In this document: piece after piece, positions 1 to 10,184 of the stretch | Layout of the letters: each line of letters opens with the position of its first letter | How positions within the stretch are numbered: the stretch's first letter is position 1 | Source: Micractinium sp. NFX-FRZ | Lineage: Eukaryota > Chlorophyta > Trebouxiophyceae > Chlorellales > Chlorellaceae | Length of the DNA stretch: 64,000 nt | Direction: 5' to 3' | Assembly: GCA_029339195.1 (NCBI GenBank) | Contig: JAPTJF010000283.1 | Coordinates: 19,070-83,069, forward strand | Program-made: the position numbers and the translations under genes | Notes under the pieces: model-generated | Told to the model about the DNA's origin: nothing | The model's input: only the letters and a program-made list of their open reading frames with translations | The model's database searches: none

Positions 1-2756
1 GGGCAGGCTTGCGCAGCAGGGGGGCCAGGGAGGGTGGGAGCCAGGGGCAGGGGCGATTTGTGCAGCACTGCTGCGTGGCTCGCTTGCCTCTGCCCCGCCC
101 CGCCCTGTGGGACTGTTTGGCGGCCGCGGTACTGCCAAGCAGAGCACACGTGCGCCGTGGTTGGCGTTTCCAAGCGGCAGCAACCCACACTAGACTCAAA
201 GCCAACCACGCGACTGACCAGTGCCGTGGCTGGCTTCACCAATCATCACAATCTGGGCTTCCTGCACGTGGTGGAGGGCAACTTGTGGGCGGGTCAGAAC
301 AGGGGTTGGGCAACGAGAATGGGCGAGGGGTTGAACTACGCGGATGCGCCGCAGTGGTGGGGCGCAGGTGGGCAGGTAGCGTGCGTACATTCGCCGCTGA
401 TGAGACCCAGGTTGGGCGCAGCAGCGGCGTTTGTGGCCCACGGGACGCACAGGCCCACACAGTCAGTTCCAGTTTCTGCTGTTCTTTTTCGGTACCCCTG
501 GGCTGTCACACTCATTTTGCTGTCCACCTCCTCATTCTTCTCTGTCCTCTTCCTGAGGCCCACCTGAGGGATGCGCTGCAGCAGCGCTTGCTCCAGCGGT
601 TGACCGGGACGCTGCAGGAGGGCGCTGTCTTGCACCACCTACGAGACGGGATACAAGAGGGGATGGGTAAGGAAGGGGATGCGATGGCTTCTTGGGCGCT
701 GCAGCAGGGGGCTGGGGTGTCTTCAGCTGGGCAGTGCGGGGAAGGGGAGGGCAGCGGGCCCAGGCGCGCAGGGGAGCCAGGCAGGCACTCTCGACCTTGA
801 ATAGCCTCACAACTGTGCTCCCCGGAGGTCGTCACTACATCACAAGCTCAACCCACCTGCACGATGTTGTTGTCGTCCCACCCCATTGTGCTTCGCACGG
901 CCCTGCCAATGAGCGATCCCAGGCTGCCTGCGGCACAGGGCAGCGGACGGGAGGGTAACGGCGCCAGAGCGGCGGCGGCGGCGGCAGTAGGTGGTTCGAC
1001 AACTGAACTGCGCTGCGGCAGCTCAAGGGGCGCCGTGCCACCGCAGCAATCGGTTTTCGACACCTTTTAGACGGAAGCGCGGGGCGAAAGGGCGGGGAGG
1101 GGCTTCGTGGTGTCGGAGGGCTCCTTGGACGGACCGCAGGGCACTGGCACGCATGCCCAGCACAAGTGAAGACTAGTATAGTCAGGCAAACTACTGTTTG
1201 GCGGGGGTTCATACTTGGAGGTGCTAGGCGGCAGTTTCCAGAAAGTATGTATTGCTGCCCCTGGTATCCTGCTTTGGTGCGATAAGAGTGTTAACACCAA
1301 AGTGTCTGAGTGTTCCAAATTGAAGCCGTGCATTGCAGCCGCCCACGGGTGGGTGGGTGGACAGACTGAAGAAAGCACCAAAAGATAGCTCCACTGCTGT
1401 TCGTCTACTCTATTACGCAACCTTCAGTGCCCTTGATAGAGGGGTCGGGGAATCTCAGCAACACCCGCCAAACCTGACTGTAGAGAGCAGCCAGCAGCAC
1501 TGTGGGCAGGGTGCCTGCTCATCCTCACACGCTCGCGATCGGCTTGCATCAGTTACTTTCCAGGTTACAGGAATCCGTGGCGAAAGGTTTCTGCCAACGT
1601 CTATCATGTCTCAATTAGTTTATACAGTCCCAAGACAGGAAAATGAAAATTGCAGCCCCGAGGCACGGGTAGAGGAAGCCAGCAGGCAATGGATGCCGCC
1701 TTGCATGGTGCCTCACCCTGCCACCCACAACCCCGCTCGCTCCCTCCCCCTACCTTCCCACCCACCCCGAACTGTGTGGTATGCACCCCAGCATTGTGCA
1801 GAGGGTGGCGAGGAGGCACAGCTACCGGCGGGCACACCACGCTGCTTGCAGTGTGAGGAGGGGGCGAGTGTGGGGCGCCCCATGGGCCTGTGGCCACAGG
1901 CAGGCTGGCTGCCGGGTGAAGGGTTGCAGCTTGGGGAGGGTGCCGTCCCCCGGGGGCGGGCTATTAGACCGTAGCATGTGCCATGCACGGCACTACTGGC
2001 ACATCAGGGAAGGGGAGTACAAGCTCAATGGCAACACGCACAGTGCTGCAACAGGTGCTGGAGTCGCGGCCCGCCTGTCTGGGAGGAGAGGGCAACGCAC
2101 TCGTGCGCACGTACCGCATGCACCGGGGGCAGGGTGGGACGCGGCAGGCTGCTGCAACTGGCAGTGCAGCATTCTTGCCTCACACACCCATGCACAATGA
2201 TACTGGGCAGTCCAGCTCGATCTGCGTCCCACACATCCGAACAAGGCGTGCACTTGGCACTTGCCGCTCCTGAACAGGGTTGCCGCCGGCTGGGCGGGGT
2301 TGTGAGGGGCGGTGTCTGAGGGCCGGCTCCTGCTACCATCCTGTTCATATATGTACATGCCGCATCTTTGTGCACTTACCGTGCCGCACAAGCCCTGCAG
2401 CTGTCCAGAGAGGCTCCCGACTTTGGCAGCGGAGCACGAGGAGGGCACATATTCAAGCTTCCGAACCACAGTCACAAAAGGACTCGAACGCAGCGAAGGA
2501 TATGGCATCAAGTTGAATGCACGGGTGGCCGCTAATAAGCCGGGACAGAGCGAGCTCGCTGACACCGGAAGGCTTGGCTGGTCCGGACTAGCCTCGCGTG
2601 CCACGAGCAGTGCTCACTCGGAACGCAGGCTTTCCGCTCATTTGATGAAAACAGCCAGCGCTGATTTAGCCACTTTCATTCGGCGTCCGGACGCGTCCAT
2701 ACAGCTTAGCAAAAGCCGCCAGCGCATTGTTGGTGCAGCCCAAAATACAGCTGAAC
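1..2756. other. Unassigned region with one possible exon
   Basis: No confident gene is visible here. One plus-strand stretch at about 558-666 looks exon-like: it is preceded by a pyrimidine-rich acceptor and followed by a GGTAAGG donor, and it reads as a Leu/Gln-rich helix (core LQQRLLQRL read loosely from the frame). It could be an upstream exon of the membrane-protein gene that follows, or the 3' part of a gene starting outside the window. I could not connect it to any other exon. The remainder has no convincing codon bias or domain on either strand. Confidence 0.3.
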
Positions 2757-4593
2757 ATGCAAAGGGACGGGCGGCCAGCGCCGGGGCGACCATCTACCCT
2801 GCTACAGCCGCCGCCGCCTCTGCTGCGGCCGCCGCCGCCGTCTGCGTCGGTACGGCGGGCTGAGCAGGTGGCGTGCTTCTTGATGCTAACCATGCAGACG
2901 GCCATCTGGTGGCAGCGCAGCGTGGATCTCACGCTTCGTCAGCACCTGAACCAGGCCGTGCAGATTGCCGTGTTTTCAGTCTGGCTGGTGCTGGTGTGCT
3001 GCCTACCACAGCGCACTTGGCAGCGGAGCCGCGTGTGGTATATCACCCTCTGCCGCCTGGCAATCTTCTCAGTGCCAGCCAACCACTCGGCGCAGGTAAA
3101 GCACGTCAGGGGGCGCTTATCTGCGGTGGGTTGGGCAGGGGCAAGAGGCCGACATCAAAGCTGCAGGCTGCTTGTGCCGTGTTGGCCAACACTTGGTGAC
3201 TGCTGCTGCTGCTTGTCTCGTACAGAAGTGGGTGCCACTGCTGCTACGGTATTGCTAGTGCTGCCATGCGCATTGTTCAATATCCCATTGCGACTGGTCT
3301 ATGCTAAAGAGATGCTGCGTGCGCCAATGCGATGCATGTGAGTGCTCAGAACCAATCGGCACCATTGGCCTCTAGGGAGGCGGGTCCACTCGAGGCCCAC
3401 CCTCTTGCCCTCGCCCACCGCACCCATGACACATACAGGAGGGGTTGGGCAGGATGCTCCACAAGGCGCCTGTGCCTGGAGCGGCAGGCTTGCTGAAGGA
3501 CTGCCTCCGGATTTTGATAGGTGCGCGCTGGGGGTGGGTGGGTGGGCCAGAGCTGAGGGGAACCCCACACAGATTTTGAGGCGGGGAGAAGGGGCGGCGG
3601 CACGGCACTGCTTTGCCGTGGCGGCAGCGCTGGTCCTGCAGATGCTACCGCTGCTGCTGCTGCAACCTACGCCACTGGCAACGAAGTGGCTCTTGGCCAC
3701 GTCCCGCGCTTCCATGGCTTGCATCCCCCACGCACGCACGCGCACCCGACCGCACACATGGCCCCGCCGCCGCCGCTGCTGCTGCTGCTGCAGGCACCAG
3801 GATTCTGCAGCACGCGGTGGTTGTGTACGCCATACAGCAGCCCACTCTGGCGGTGCTCATTCAGCAGACCTCTGCCTTCCTGCTGATGGCGAACAGCAGA
3901 GAGTTCTGCCGCACCCAGCTGCTGTCTGCACCCCTCACGCGCCAGCGCTTTGGCGTGCTCAGAGAGCTGCTCAGCCTCCTCACCCTCATCATTCCCACAC
4001 CTATACAAGCTGGCATGCTGCCCGCAGATGGCCCCGGTGGGTGGGGTGGCTGGGTGCGTGGGTGGTCGGGCGACCGCAACCGGGCCAAGCGGCAGCCAGA
4101 GCTCCCTAGGCGGCTCCGCCCAGGGAGTTGGCCTCAGAAGCATGACCCCCTGCCCACTGCCCGCCAGCCCACGCCTTGTGCGTGCCGCGCGGCTGCCAAG
4201 TGCCCTCCTGCCCGTGCAGCCCAACCCGCCCCGGTGCCTCTTCCTCTACCCGCAGGCCACAGCCAGTGCGGGAGTCTGCTAGTCATGGTACAGCTGGTCG
4301 TCGGCATTGTAGTGCCCACAGTGCTCACGGCGCGAGCGGCACAGCGTGAGCGCTTGGCAGCACAGCGGCATTGGCGGCGGCGGTCTGCAAGGCATGATTG
4401 GGAGGCGGAGCAGCAATCGGTGTGCGTGGCTTCTGCATGCGGCACTGCGGCACGCGTGTGGGAGGCCGCCGATGCCGCCCTGCAGAGCGCCTGCTTGGGG
4501 GCGGGATTGGACAGCGTGCAGCGTGCAGTGGTGCCCTGGATGCTGCTGGGCAGCTGCTGGCTGGTGTCCCAGGCAGCTGGCAGCCACGTGTGA
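2757..4593 (+). CDS. Multi-pass membrane protein, unknown function; model incomplete
   Basis: Several plus-strand exons encode hydrophobic segments, so this is probably an integral membrane protein of unknown family. A first exon candidate (ATG 2757, ending at donor CAG|GTAAAG, 3095) carries two membrane-like stretches after a Pro-rich N-terminus. The clearest part is the 3' end. Exon 3794-4036 ends G|GTGGGT and joins 4256-4593 in matching phase, to a TGA at 4591-4593. The joined region is hydrophobic (for example VVVYAIQQPTLAVLIQQ), followed by a basic loop and a last helix. Middle exons (about 3226-3338, 3440-3521 and 3632-3700) look coding, but their phases do not join cleanly: splicing 3095 to 3226 gives an early stop. 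The start, the middle exons and possible earlier exons are unsettled. No function can be inferred. Confidence 0.45.
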
Positions 4594-5982
4594 GGACGAC
4601 CCGGGCAGATACTGCTGGCTAGCGGCCCTGGCAGCTGACCTTTAAGGCACTGGGCAAGTGGTCAGCCACGATGCTGGCTGGTGAGCTCATGTGAGATCCC
4701 ACCAGGTGTGTGGCTGCTGGACTTCCCAGTGACAGCGTTGGCCGGCGCCACCTGGTTGGAAGCACCGCTCGCCTTCCTCACCCCACGCCGTCAAGCCTTC
4801 AAGCAACTTTTTAATCCTTTGCCCGCAGCTGGTAGACCCCCAGATTGTGCAGACCATGGGCCTCATTCATACCCCTTGGCGTTAAGTCTGCTTACCAAAG
4901 TTTGCTCACCAGCGCTGCCCTGTTGGGAGATCTGCTGCATGCTCTTTCGTTTTATGACATTCTTGTGTACTAAGCCATGCAAATATTAGTTGCTTGCACT
5001 GCACTATCATTCATGCCCGGAAGCAGCTCTCGGCTACATGTGGTCGTTATTCCGCACATCACGTACCCGCAAGATGTAAATGTCAAACAGATTTCAACGG
5101 ATTGCATGCTGCCTCCTGCCGGCTGCCCAACCCAGCGCCACCACATGACCTGCACCTGCCCCTGCTCCCACCAAGGCGACCCCCTGCGCGCAGCACAGGG
5201 TGCCAGCAGCAGCACACGAGGGTGCACAAAGCAGGAGTACCAGCCTGGGGCGCTTGGGCTCGGCGCAGAGCCTGAGGCCACGTTGCCAAGCCACACTGCA
5301 AGGCGGCCCGCTGTAACCCGTCGTGGTTGAAGCGTTGATGAGCGGCAGCGTTGCACGGTTTTATTGCAGCAGGTGCTTACCCAGTGCTTGCCTGCACGGC
5401 TACACTTTTGGGACATGCAGACGGGGTGAGTGGCTCGACATCCAAAGCCTGTGGCAAAGGCAGTGGGAGGTCAGTAGGCACAGTGCTGCAGATGCGCCCG
5501 CGGGCGGTGTCAGGGTCACCGCGGCATCCACCTGCTGTAGGGAAGCCTTCACTTTGCGCCGAGCCGCGGGAGATGTTGTTCAACGGCAGGAAGCGTGAAA
5601 GTGTAGGAAGCAGGACGAGCTGACGTGGCGCTGCCTGCCTCGGACTGACGCGGTCGCCTTATGTGCGGCTGGCGTGTCTACAGAAGCTGCAGGGGCGCAC
5701 GCACGGATGGTGTAGCACCGTGATGCCGCACGTGCGCCATGGCCTGCCTCGGTGTGTCGCACCCGGGTGCCTCGCCTGTCACGCTCGGTGCAGGCCGTGC
5801 ATGGGGGCAAAGGAGGGCTACGCCGCCATCTGCTCGACAACAACTGGCAACACGCTACGCACGTGTGCAAACACACGGCCATCCAATCGCAGCAAACACA
5901 CAGCGAGTGAGAGGCCTGGGCGACAGCACAGCCACAGCAGTCACCACAGCTTACTCCACGCCTTGGTCGAGCTCTACCCACC
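4594..5982. other. Intergenic region before the kinase gene
   Basis: About 1.4 kb between the membrane-protein stop codon and the kinase start codon. No reading frame here shows a recognisable domain, and no TGTAA motif was found close after the stop at 4593. It presumably holds the 3' UTR of one gene and the promoter of the next. No specific regulatory motif can be supported. Confidence 0.4.
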
Positions 5983-8900
5983 ATGGCCAGCCTGCCCCCA
6001 GGCACCCTGCTGCACGATGGGCGCTATGAGCTCGTGCGCGAGATCAATCGTGAGCGGTTGAGCCATGCAGCAGCTGCTGGCAGTGGGGCGGCAGAGTGCC
6101 TCGTCGCGGCGGCGGCATGGGCAGGCGGGCGTGCCTCCTCGCCTGCACTCCCCTCGCAGCGGCAGCAGCATCCCCACTTGACAGGGTTGGCTTCTTGCAA
6201 TGCTCACACCTTTGTACGTGAATGCTGCTGCAGGTGGAGGGACCGCAGTGGTGTACGAGGCCTTTGACCTTCGTTCTGCACAGCGGGTGGCGCTCAAGGT
6301 GCGCCGCTGCTGCCGCTGCCACTTGCCGCAACGGGCCGGTGTAGCCGCCGAGGCAGCCGGCGGCATAACATGTACAACTGTGGCAATGGGCGCCCCGGCT
6401 CGGCCCGTTCAAAGATCAAACCATACTCTCAAGTTTCGTCCCCCACATGAGGCCTGCCTGCAGGTGATGAATATGCGCAACGGCAAGCTGGCCGTGCCTG
6501 CAAAGGCGCTGAAGCGGGAGATTGAGATGGCAGGTGAGGCCAGCTGGCAGGCGCACATCCCTGTTGGCTATGTGGACTGTGGACGCCACAGCCAGGTACC
6601 TGACCTGGCAAGCAGTTTCGCAGCTGCGCTCCCGCCCTCTACTGGCTGCCATGTGCTCAAGCCTCCCGCCCGCCCCGCCTGCCTGCGCCTGCCCCTCCTG
6701 TGCCGGCCTGCAGCGGGCCTGCGCTCCTGCCCCCACGTGGTGCAACTGCTCGACTACTTTGCCGAGGGAGAGCAAGCGGTGCTGGTGGTGAGCTTGGGCG
6801 GGGCGCTGCCGCGTGGGCAGGGCAGCCCACCCTGGCGGCCGTGTCAGCAGGAGTGCGCAGTGCGGGGCTCCGTGAGCTGCCTAGTCCACTCCCTTGCATG
6901 CTTCGTTGCCACACGCAGCCTGCAGCAACACACACATGCTGGCCTGCCCTGCCCTGCCAATTGGTGACCTGCCAATGCCTGCTCTGCCCTGCAATGCCTG
7001 CCCTGCCAATGCCTGCCCTGCCGATTGCTAGTCCTGCCCTGCCGCAGTGGGAGGTGCTGTAAGGGTTGGATGTGCTGGATGTGCCACCAGCAGCCTAACC
7101 CCTGCTCCTTCAAATCCCGTTCCTCACACTCGAACCTTCTCTTCCACCGTGTGTGCAGTGGGAGCTGGTGGAAGGGCTGGATCTGCTGCATGTGCCGGCT
7201 GCCATGTCATACCAGGGCACCCCAGCCTGCCCCTCACCCCTGCCCACCTCTTCCCACATGTGTGTGCAGTGGGAGCTGGTGGAAGGGTTGGATTTGCTGG
7301 ATGTGCTGAACGCGCACGGCGGGCGGCTGCATGAGGAGACGGCAGCCCACTACTTTGCCCAGATGGTGAGCGATGAGATGTCAAAAGAGGGCAGACGGGG
7401 CAGGTGGTGCAGCGGAGGCAGACCAGAAAGGGGAGGGGGAGGAGGGGGCAGAAGCTAGCGGGGGCAAGGGAGACGGTGCCGCCCTTCTTTACCCAGCTGG
7501 TGAGGGGAGGTGGGGGCGCCTGATGGGGCAACTGCCGCCTGCAAGAAGGCTGCCCATGCGCTTCGCTCCCATCCACAAACCCTGCTGCTGATCCACGCCA
7601 CCCCGCCTGCCCCTGCCTGCAGGTGCGGGGCGTGCAGTACCTTCACGACCAGGGCTTGGCCCATAGGGACATCAAGCCAGAGAATGTGCTGGTGAGGGGG
7701 TGAGGACGAGAAAGGGGCTCAGGGGGCCGAGGCACACTGTGGGGCGCGGCGACACAAACGGAACCAGACAACCGTGCCTGCTCTGCTCCCAACGGCCCCT
7801 GCCGCAGCCCTGACCCTGCTCCCGTCTCACCCGCTTCACGCCCTCGCAGGTGGAGAGCGGCACGGGGCGCATCAAGATCATTGATTTCGGCCTCAGCAAG
7901 CGCCAGACCTCTGCCATGACTCTGGGGTGAGCGCAGCACAGCTGGCAGAAGCGTTACATGGAGTGCGCGCCTCAGTCCTTGTCGGTATCATACTATGTGT
8001 GCGCCGGCTGGGGCGCACCCAGTAGGCCTGGCTTGCCAGCGTAGCTTGTGGCACACCAGGCCGACAGGTCGCGCCCGCCTTGCCCCGGGCCTGCACCGCC
8101 TGTTCTCCAACCCCCCTTTCCCGGGCGTGTGCCATCTTCCAACGTGCCATGCTGTGCAGGGTGGGCACGCCGTCCTACATGGCACCGGAGCTGATCAAGG
8201 GCGCTGACGTGTCGGTGCTCAGCCAGCGCACCACCGGCAGGTGAGGCCACCAGCAGTGAATCAGGCTGCTGGGCAGCTTTTTCTAGAGAGATCTGGCGCG
8301 TGCTTGTCATAGACTGGGCTTACTGACTGCAGAGTCCACCCCCACAGTTCATCTTCTCCGGAAGTTCTTCCCTCCCTCCCTCCCTCCCTCCCTCCCTCCC
8401 TCACCCCCTTTCCTCCTTCCCCCTCCCCCTACCTCTGCAGCTACGACGCCACCAAGGTCGACTGCTGGGCCCTGGGCGTGGCCTGCTTCCTGCTGGTGGC
8501 AGGAGTGTACCCCTTTGATGTGAGCACAGCACAGCGCAGCACAGGCAGCAGGGCTGTCAAGGGTGGGATGGCCACAGGTCGTGGCGGGCAGGCCAGCGGC
8601 GCCCACACAACGGGGGCAGGCACGGCAGCTGCCTGGCCGCTGCCGGGGCTGCAATACTGACGAAGATTCCCAAGCTGCCGCCTTTGCCTGCTGCTGCCTG
8701 CCCGCAGGACCCCGCCCGCCCCACCGACGTGGTCTGCACGCTGCGCCGCATCTCCGCCTGCAACCACGTCCCCCTCCCCGCCCACGTCTCCCCCGCCTGC
8801 GCCGACCTCATCGGCCGCCTGCTGGTGCTCGACCCCGCTGCCCGCCTCACCATCCCCGGCATCTTGGCACACCCCTGGCTGGCGGCGGCGGTGGCGGCCA

Positions 8901-9646
8901 GCGCAGAGGCTGAGGAAGGGGCAGCAGCAGCAGCAGCCGGCGAGATGGAGATTGATGGCTTTACTCCTGCAGATGGTGCCGTCCCTGCTGCTGAAGGCGC
9001 GGTTGACGCTGATGGTGCAGAGATTACGCCGGCTGCAGCAGCGCCAGCAGCGGCGGCAGCAGCAGCAGAGGAGAGGTTTTATGACGCAGATGAGGCGGTA
9101 GCTGAGGGGCAGCTGCTGGAGCAGCAGCAGGCGGCTGCTGAGGTGGCCATGGATACCGACAGTCCCAGCTCAGCAGGCGCTTTCCAACAGGAACAGGGGC
9201 AGGATGGCCAAATGGAGCAGGAGCAGGAGCAGGGGCAGGGCATTGCTGCCTACCCCGCCAGCCGCTCCCCCTCCTTCACCTTTGCCACGGGTGCTGGCGA
9301 GGTGGAAAGCAAGGCCACCCCCTGCACCCCGAGAGTCATCAACCTCACTGCCTGCGCTGCCCCCAAGGCACCCGCGGGGCCAGCACCGCTGGCGCCGGCG
9401 CAGCAGCGTCCTCCCAGCAGGGGCGGGCGTGCCTGGGCGGCCGCCACGTCAAATGAGGCGCCCGCCGCACCTGGCTCCGACTGCGCTCATGTGCTGGCGC
9501 CGGCAGTGGCGCAAGGAGAGCAGCAAGCGGCAGCAAAGCGGCAGCGGCAAGCTGCAGCCGGCAGCTTCTTCTGCAGCTTCTTTGGCGGCAGCTTGTTTGG
9601 CGGCAGCTCCCGCTGCCCCCGCTGCACCTCCTCCTGCCAGGAGTGA
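5983..9646 (+). CDS. Serine/threonine protein kinase (CAMK/SnRK-like), 538 aa
   Basis: Protein kinase in ten exons: 5983-6049, 6234-6298, 6464-6533, 6714-6787, 7270-7365, 7623-7691, 7850-7926, 8160-8240, 8441-8519 and 8708-9646. All phases join. Residues about 8-283 form the kinase domain. The Gly-loop is degenerate (NRGGTAVVYEA, lacking the first glycine), the ATP lysine is K44 (VALK), the catalytic loop is HRDIKPEN at 138-145, DFG is at 159-161, and APE is at 181-183 after a GTPSYM segment. The rest (about 290-538) is low-complexity, Ala/Glu/Gln-rich and acidic, with Ser/Pro patches and a Cys/Phe/Gly-rich end, so it may be regulatory. Intact catalytic residues predict an active RD kinase phosphorylating Ser/Thr in the cytosol or nucleus. 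The DFG-to-APE segment and HRDIKPEN point to the CAMK/SnRK side rather than MAPK; the subfamily is inferred. Intron 4 holds two extra copies of the exon 5 acceptor region. Confidence 0.9.
7037..7310 (+). repeat. Three copies of an acceptor plus exon-start segment, 111-bp period
   Basis: The sequence CAG followed by TGGGAG..GTGGAAGGGTTGGAT..GCTGGATGTG occurs with the TGG at 7048, 7159 and 7270, which is exactly 111 bp apart each time. The third copy is the true start of kinase exon 5. The first two lie in intron 4: copy 1 has an in-frame TAA, and copy 2 diverges after about 38 bases. The intervals between copies have diverged much more than the junction segments. Confidence 0.85.
8368..8402 (+). 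repeat. CCCT microsatellite in kinase intron 8
   Basis: About eight tandem CCCT units lie in the polypyrimidine-rich part of the intron, just upstream of the exon 9 acceptor at 8440. Confidence 0.9.
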
Positions 9647-9935
9647 ACCAGACTTGCAGAGCGGGAGGCCCTGGCCAAGTTGAGTCGCTCTGTAGCTACA
9701 TCTCCTTCGCACACATCATTCTCCATTTGGTGCTGCAAACCACTTTCCTTCCCATGCTGCCTTCCTCCCCGTGCGACCATAGCCTCCCCCGAATTTTGAC
9801 TTGAGAGCCACCCAGCCACATGTGCACACTTGTGCCGACATGTGGTGGCCATGCTCATCCCTGCCCTGCTTGTACTCCTTTCACTGCCACCCTTGATTGA
9901 TGAACTAGTATACATATGCGCGAGAATCAAGGCAG

Positions 9936-9940
9936 TGTAA
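9936..9940 (+). promoter_or_regulatory. TGTAA polyadenylation motif of the kinase gene
   Basis: TGTAA is the usual green-algal nuclear polyadenylation signal. This one is 290 bp after the stop codon at 9646. Confidence 0.5.
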
Positions 9941-10065
9941 TGCAAAACCTTTGTGGAAATGTTCTGATGGGAACCCACATAAGGCAGGAGGTCTGAGAAG
10001 CACCCCCGCCACTGCCGCCGCCGCCGCCCATGAGCTGCGTGCTGTGCCACAAGAGCATGGCTCCC

Positions 10066-10081
10066 CCGCCAAAATTGGCGG
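10066..10081. promoter_or_regulatory. E2F-like inverted repeat upstream of the BTB gene
   Basis: CCGCCAA-AA-TTGGCGG has perfect 7-bp arms with a 2-bp spacer. The right half with its flank reads TTGGCGGAAA, close to the E2F/DP consensus. It lies 104 bp upstream of the predicted ATG. Binding is inferred from sequence only. Confidence 0.35.
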
Positions 10082-10184
10082 AAATTGCACCGGCCCAGCT
10101 TACTCGAGGCCGTGCAACCGGAATTCTCGCCGACCGCAGCAGCAGGCCCGTCGCGGTGCCTCGCTGCGGCCGAGCACCCAGCAA

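Larger units (their letters stand above)
9647..10184. other. Intergenic: kinase 3' UTR and BTB-gene promoter
   Basis: 538 bp between two genes on the same strand. It contains a TGTAA motif at 9936-9940 and, closer to the BTB gene, an imperfect E2F-like inverted repeat. An upstream reading frame, open to 9951 without a stop, is in phase with the BTB start. I still prefer the ATG at 10185, because the upstream extension is compositionally unlike the protein. Confidence 0.5.

Noticed and set aside
1067..1420. Minus-strand open frame of 117 codons
   Set aside because: No domain, poor codon pattern and no splice context.
9951..10184. Possible N-terminal extension of the BTB protein
   Set aside because: It is in frame without a stop, but the composition differs from the protein, it overlaps a likely promoter motif, and the ATG at 10185 gives a coherent N-terminus.
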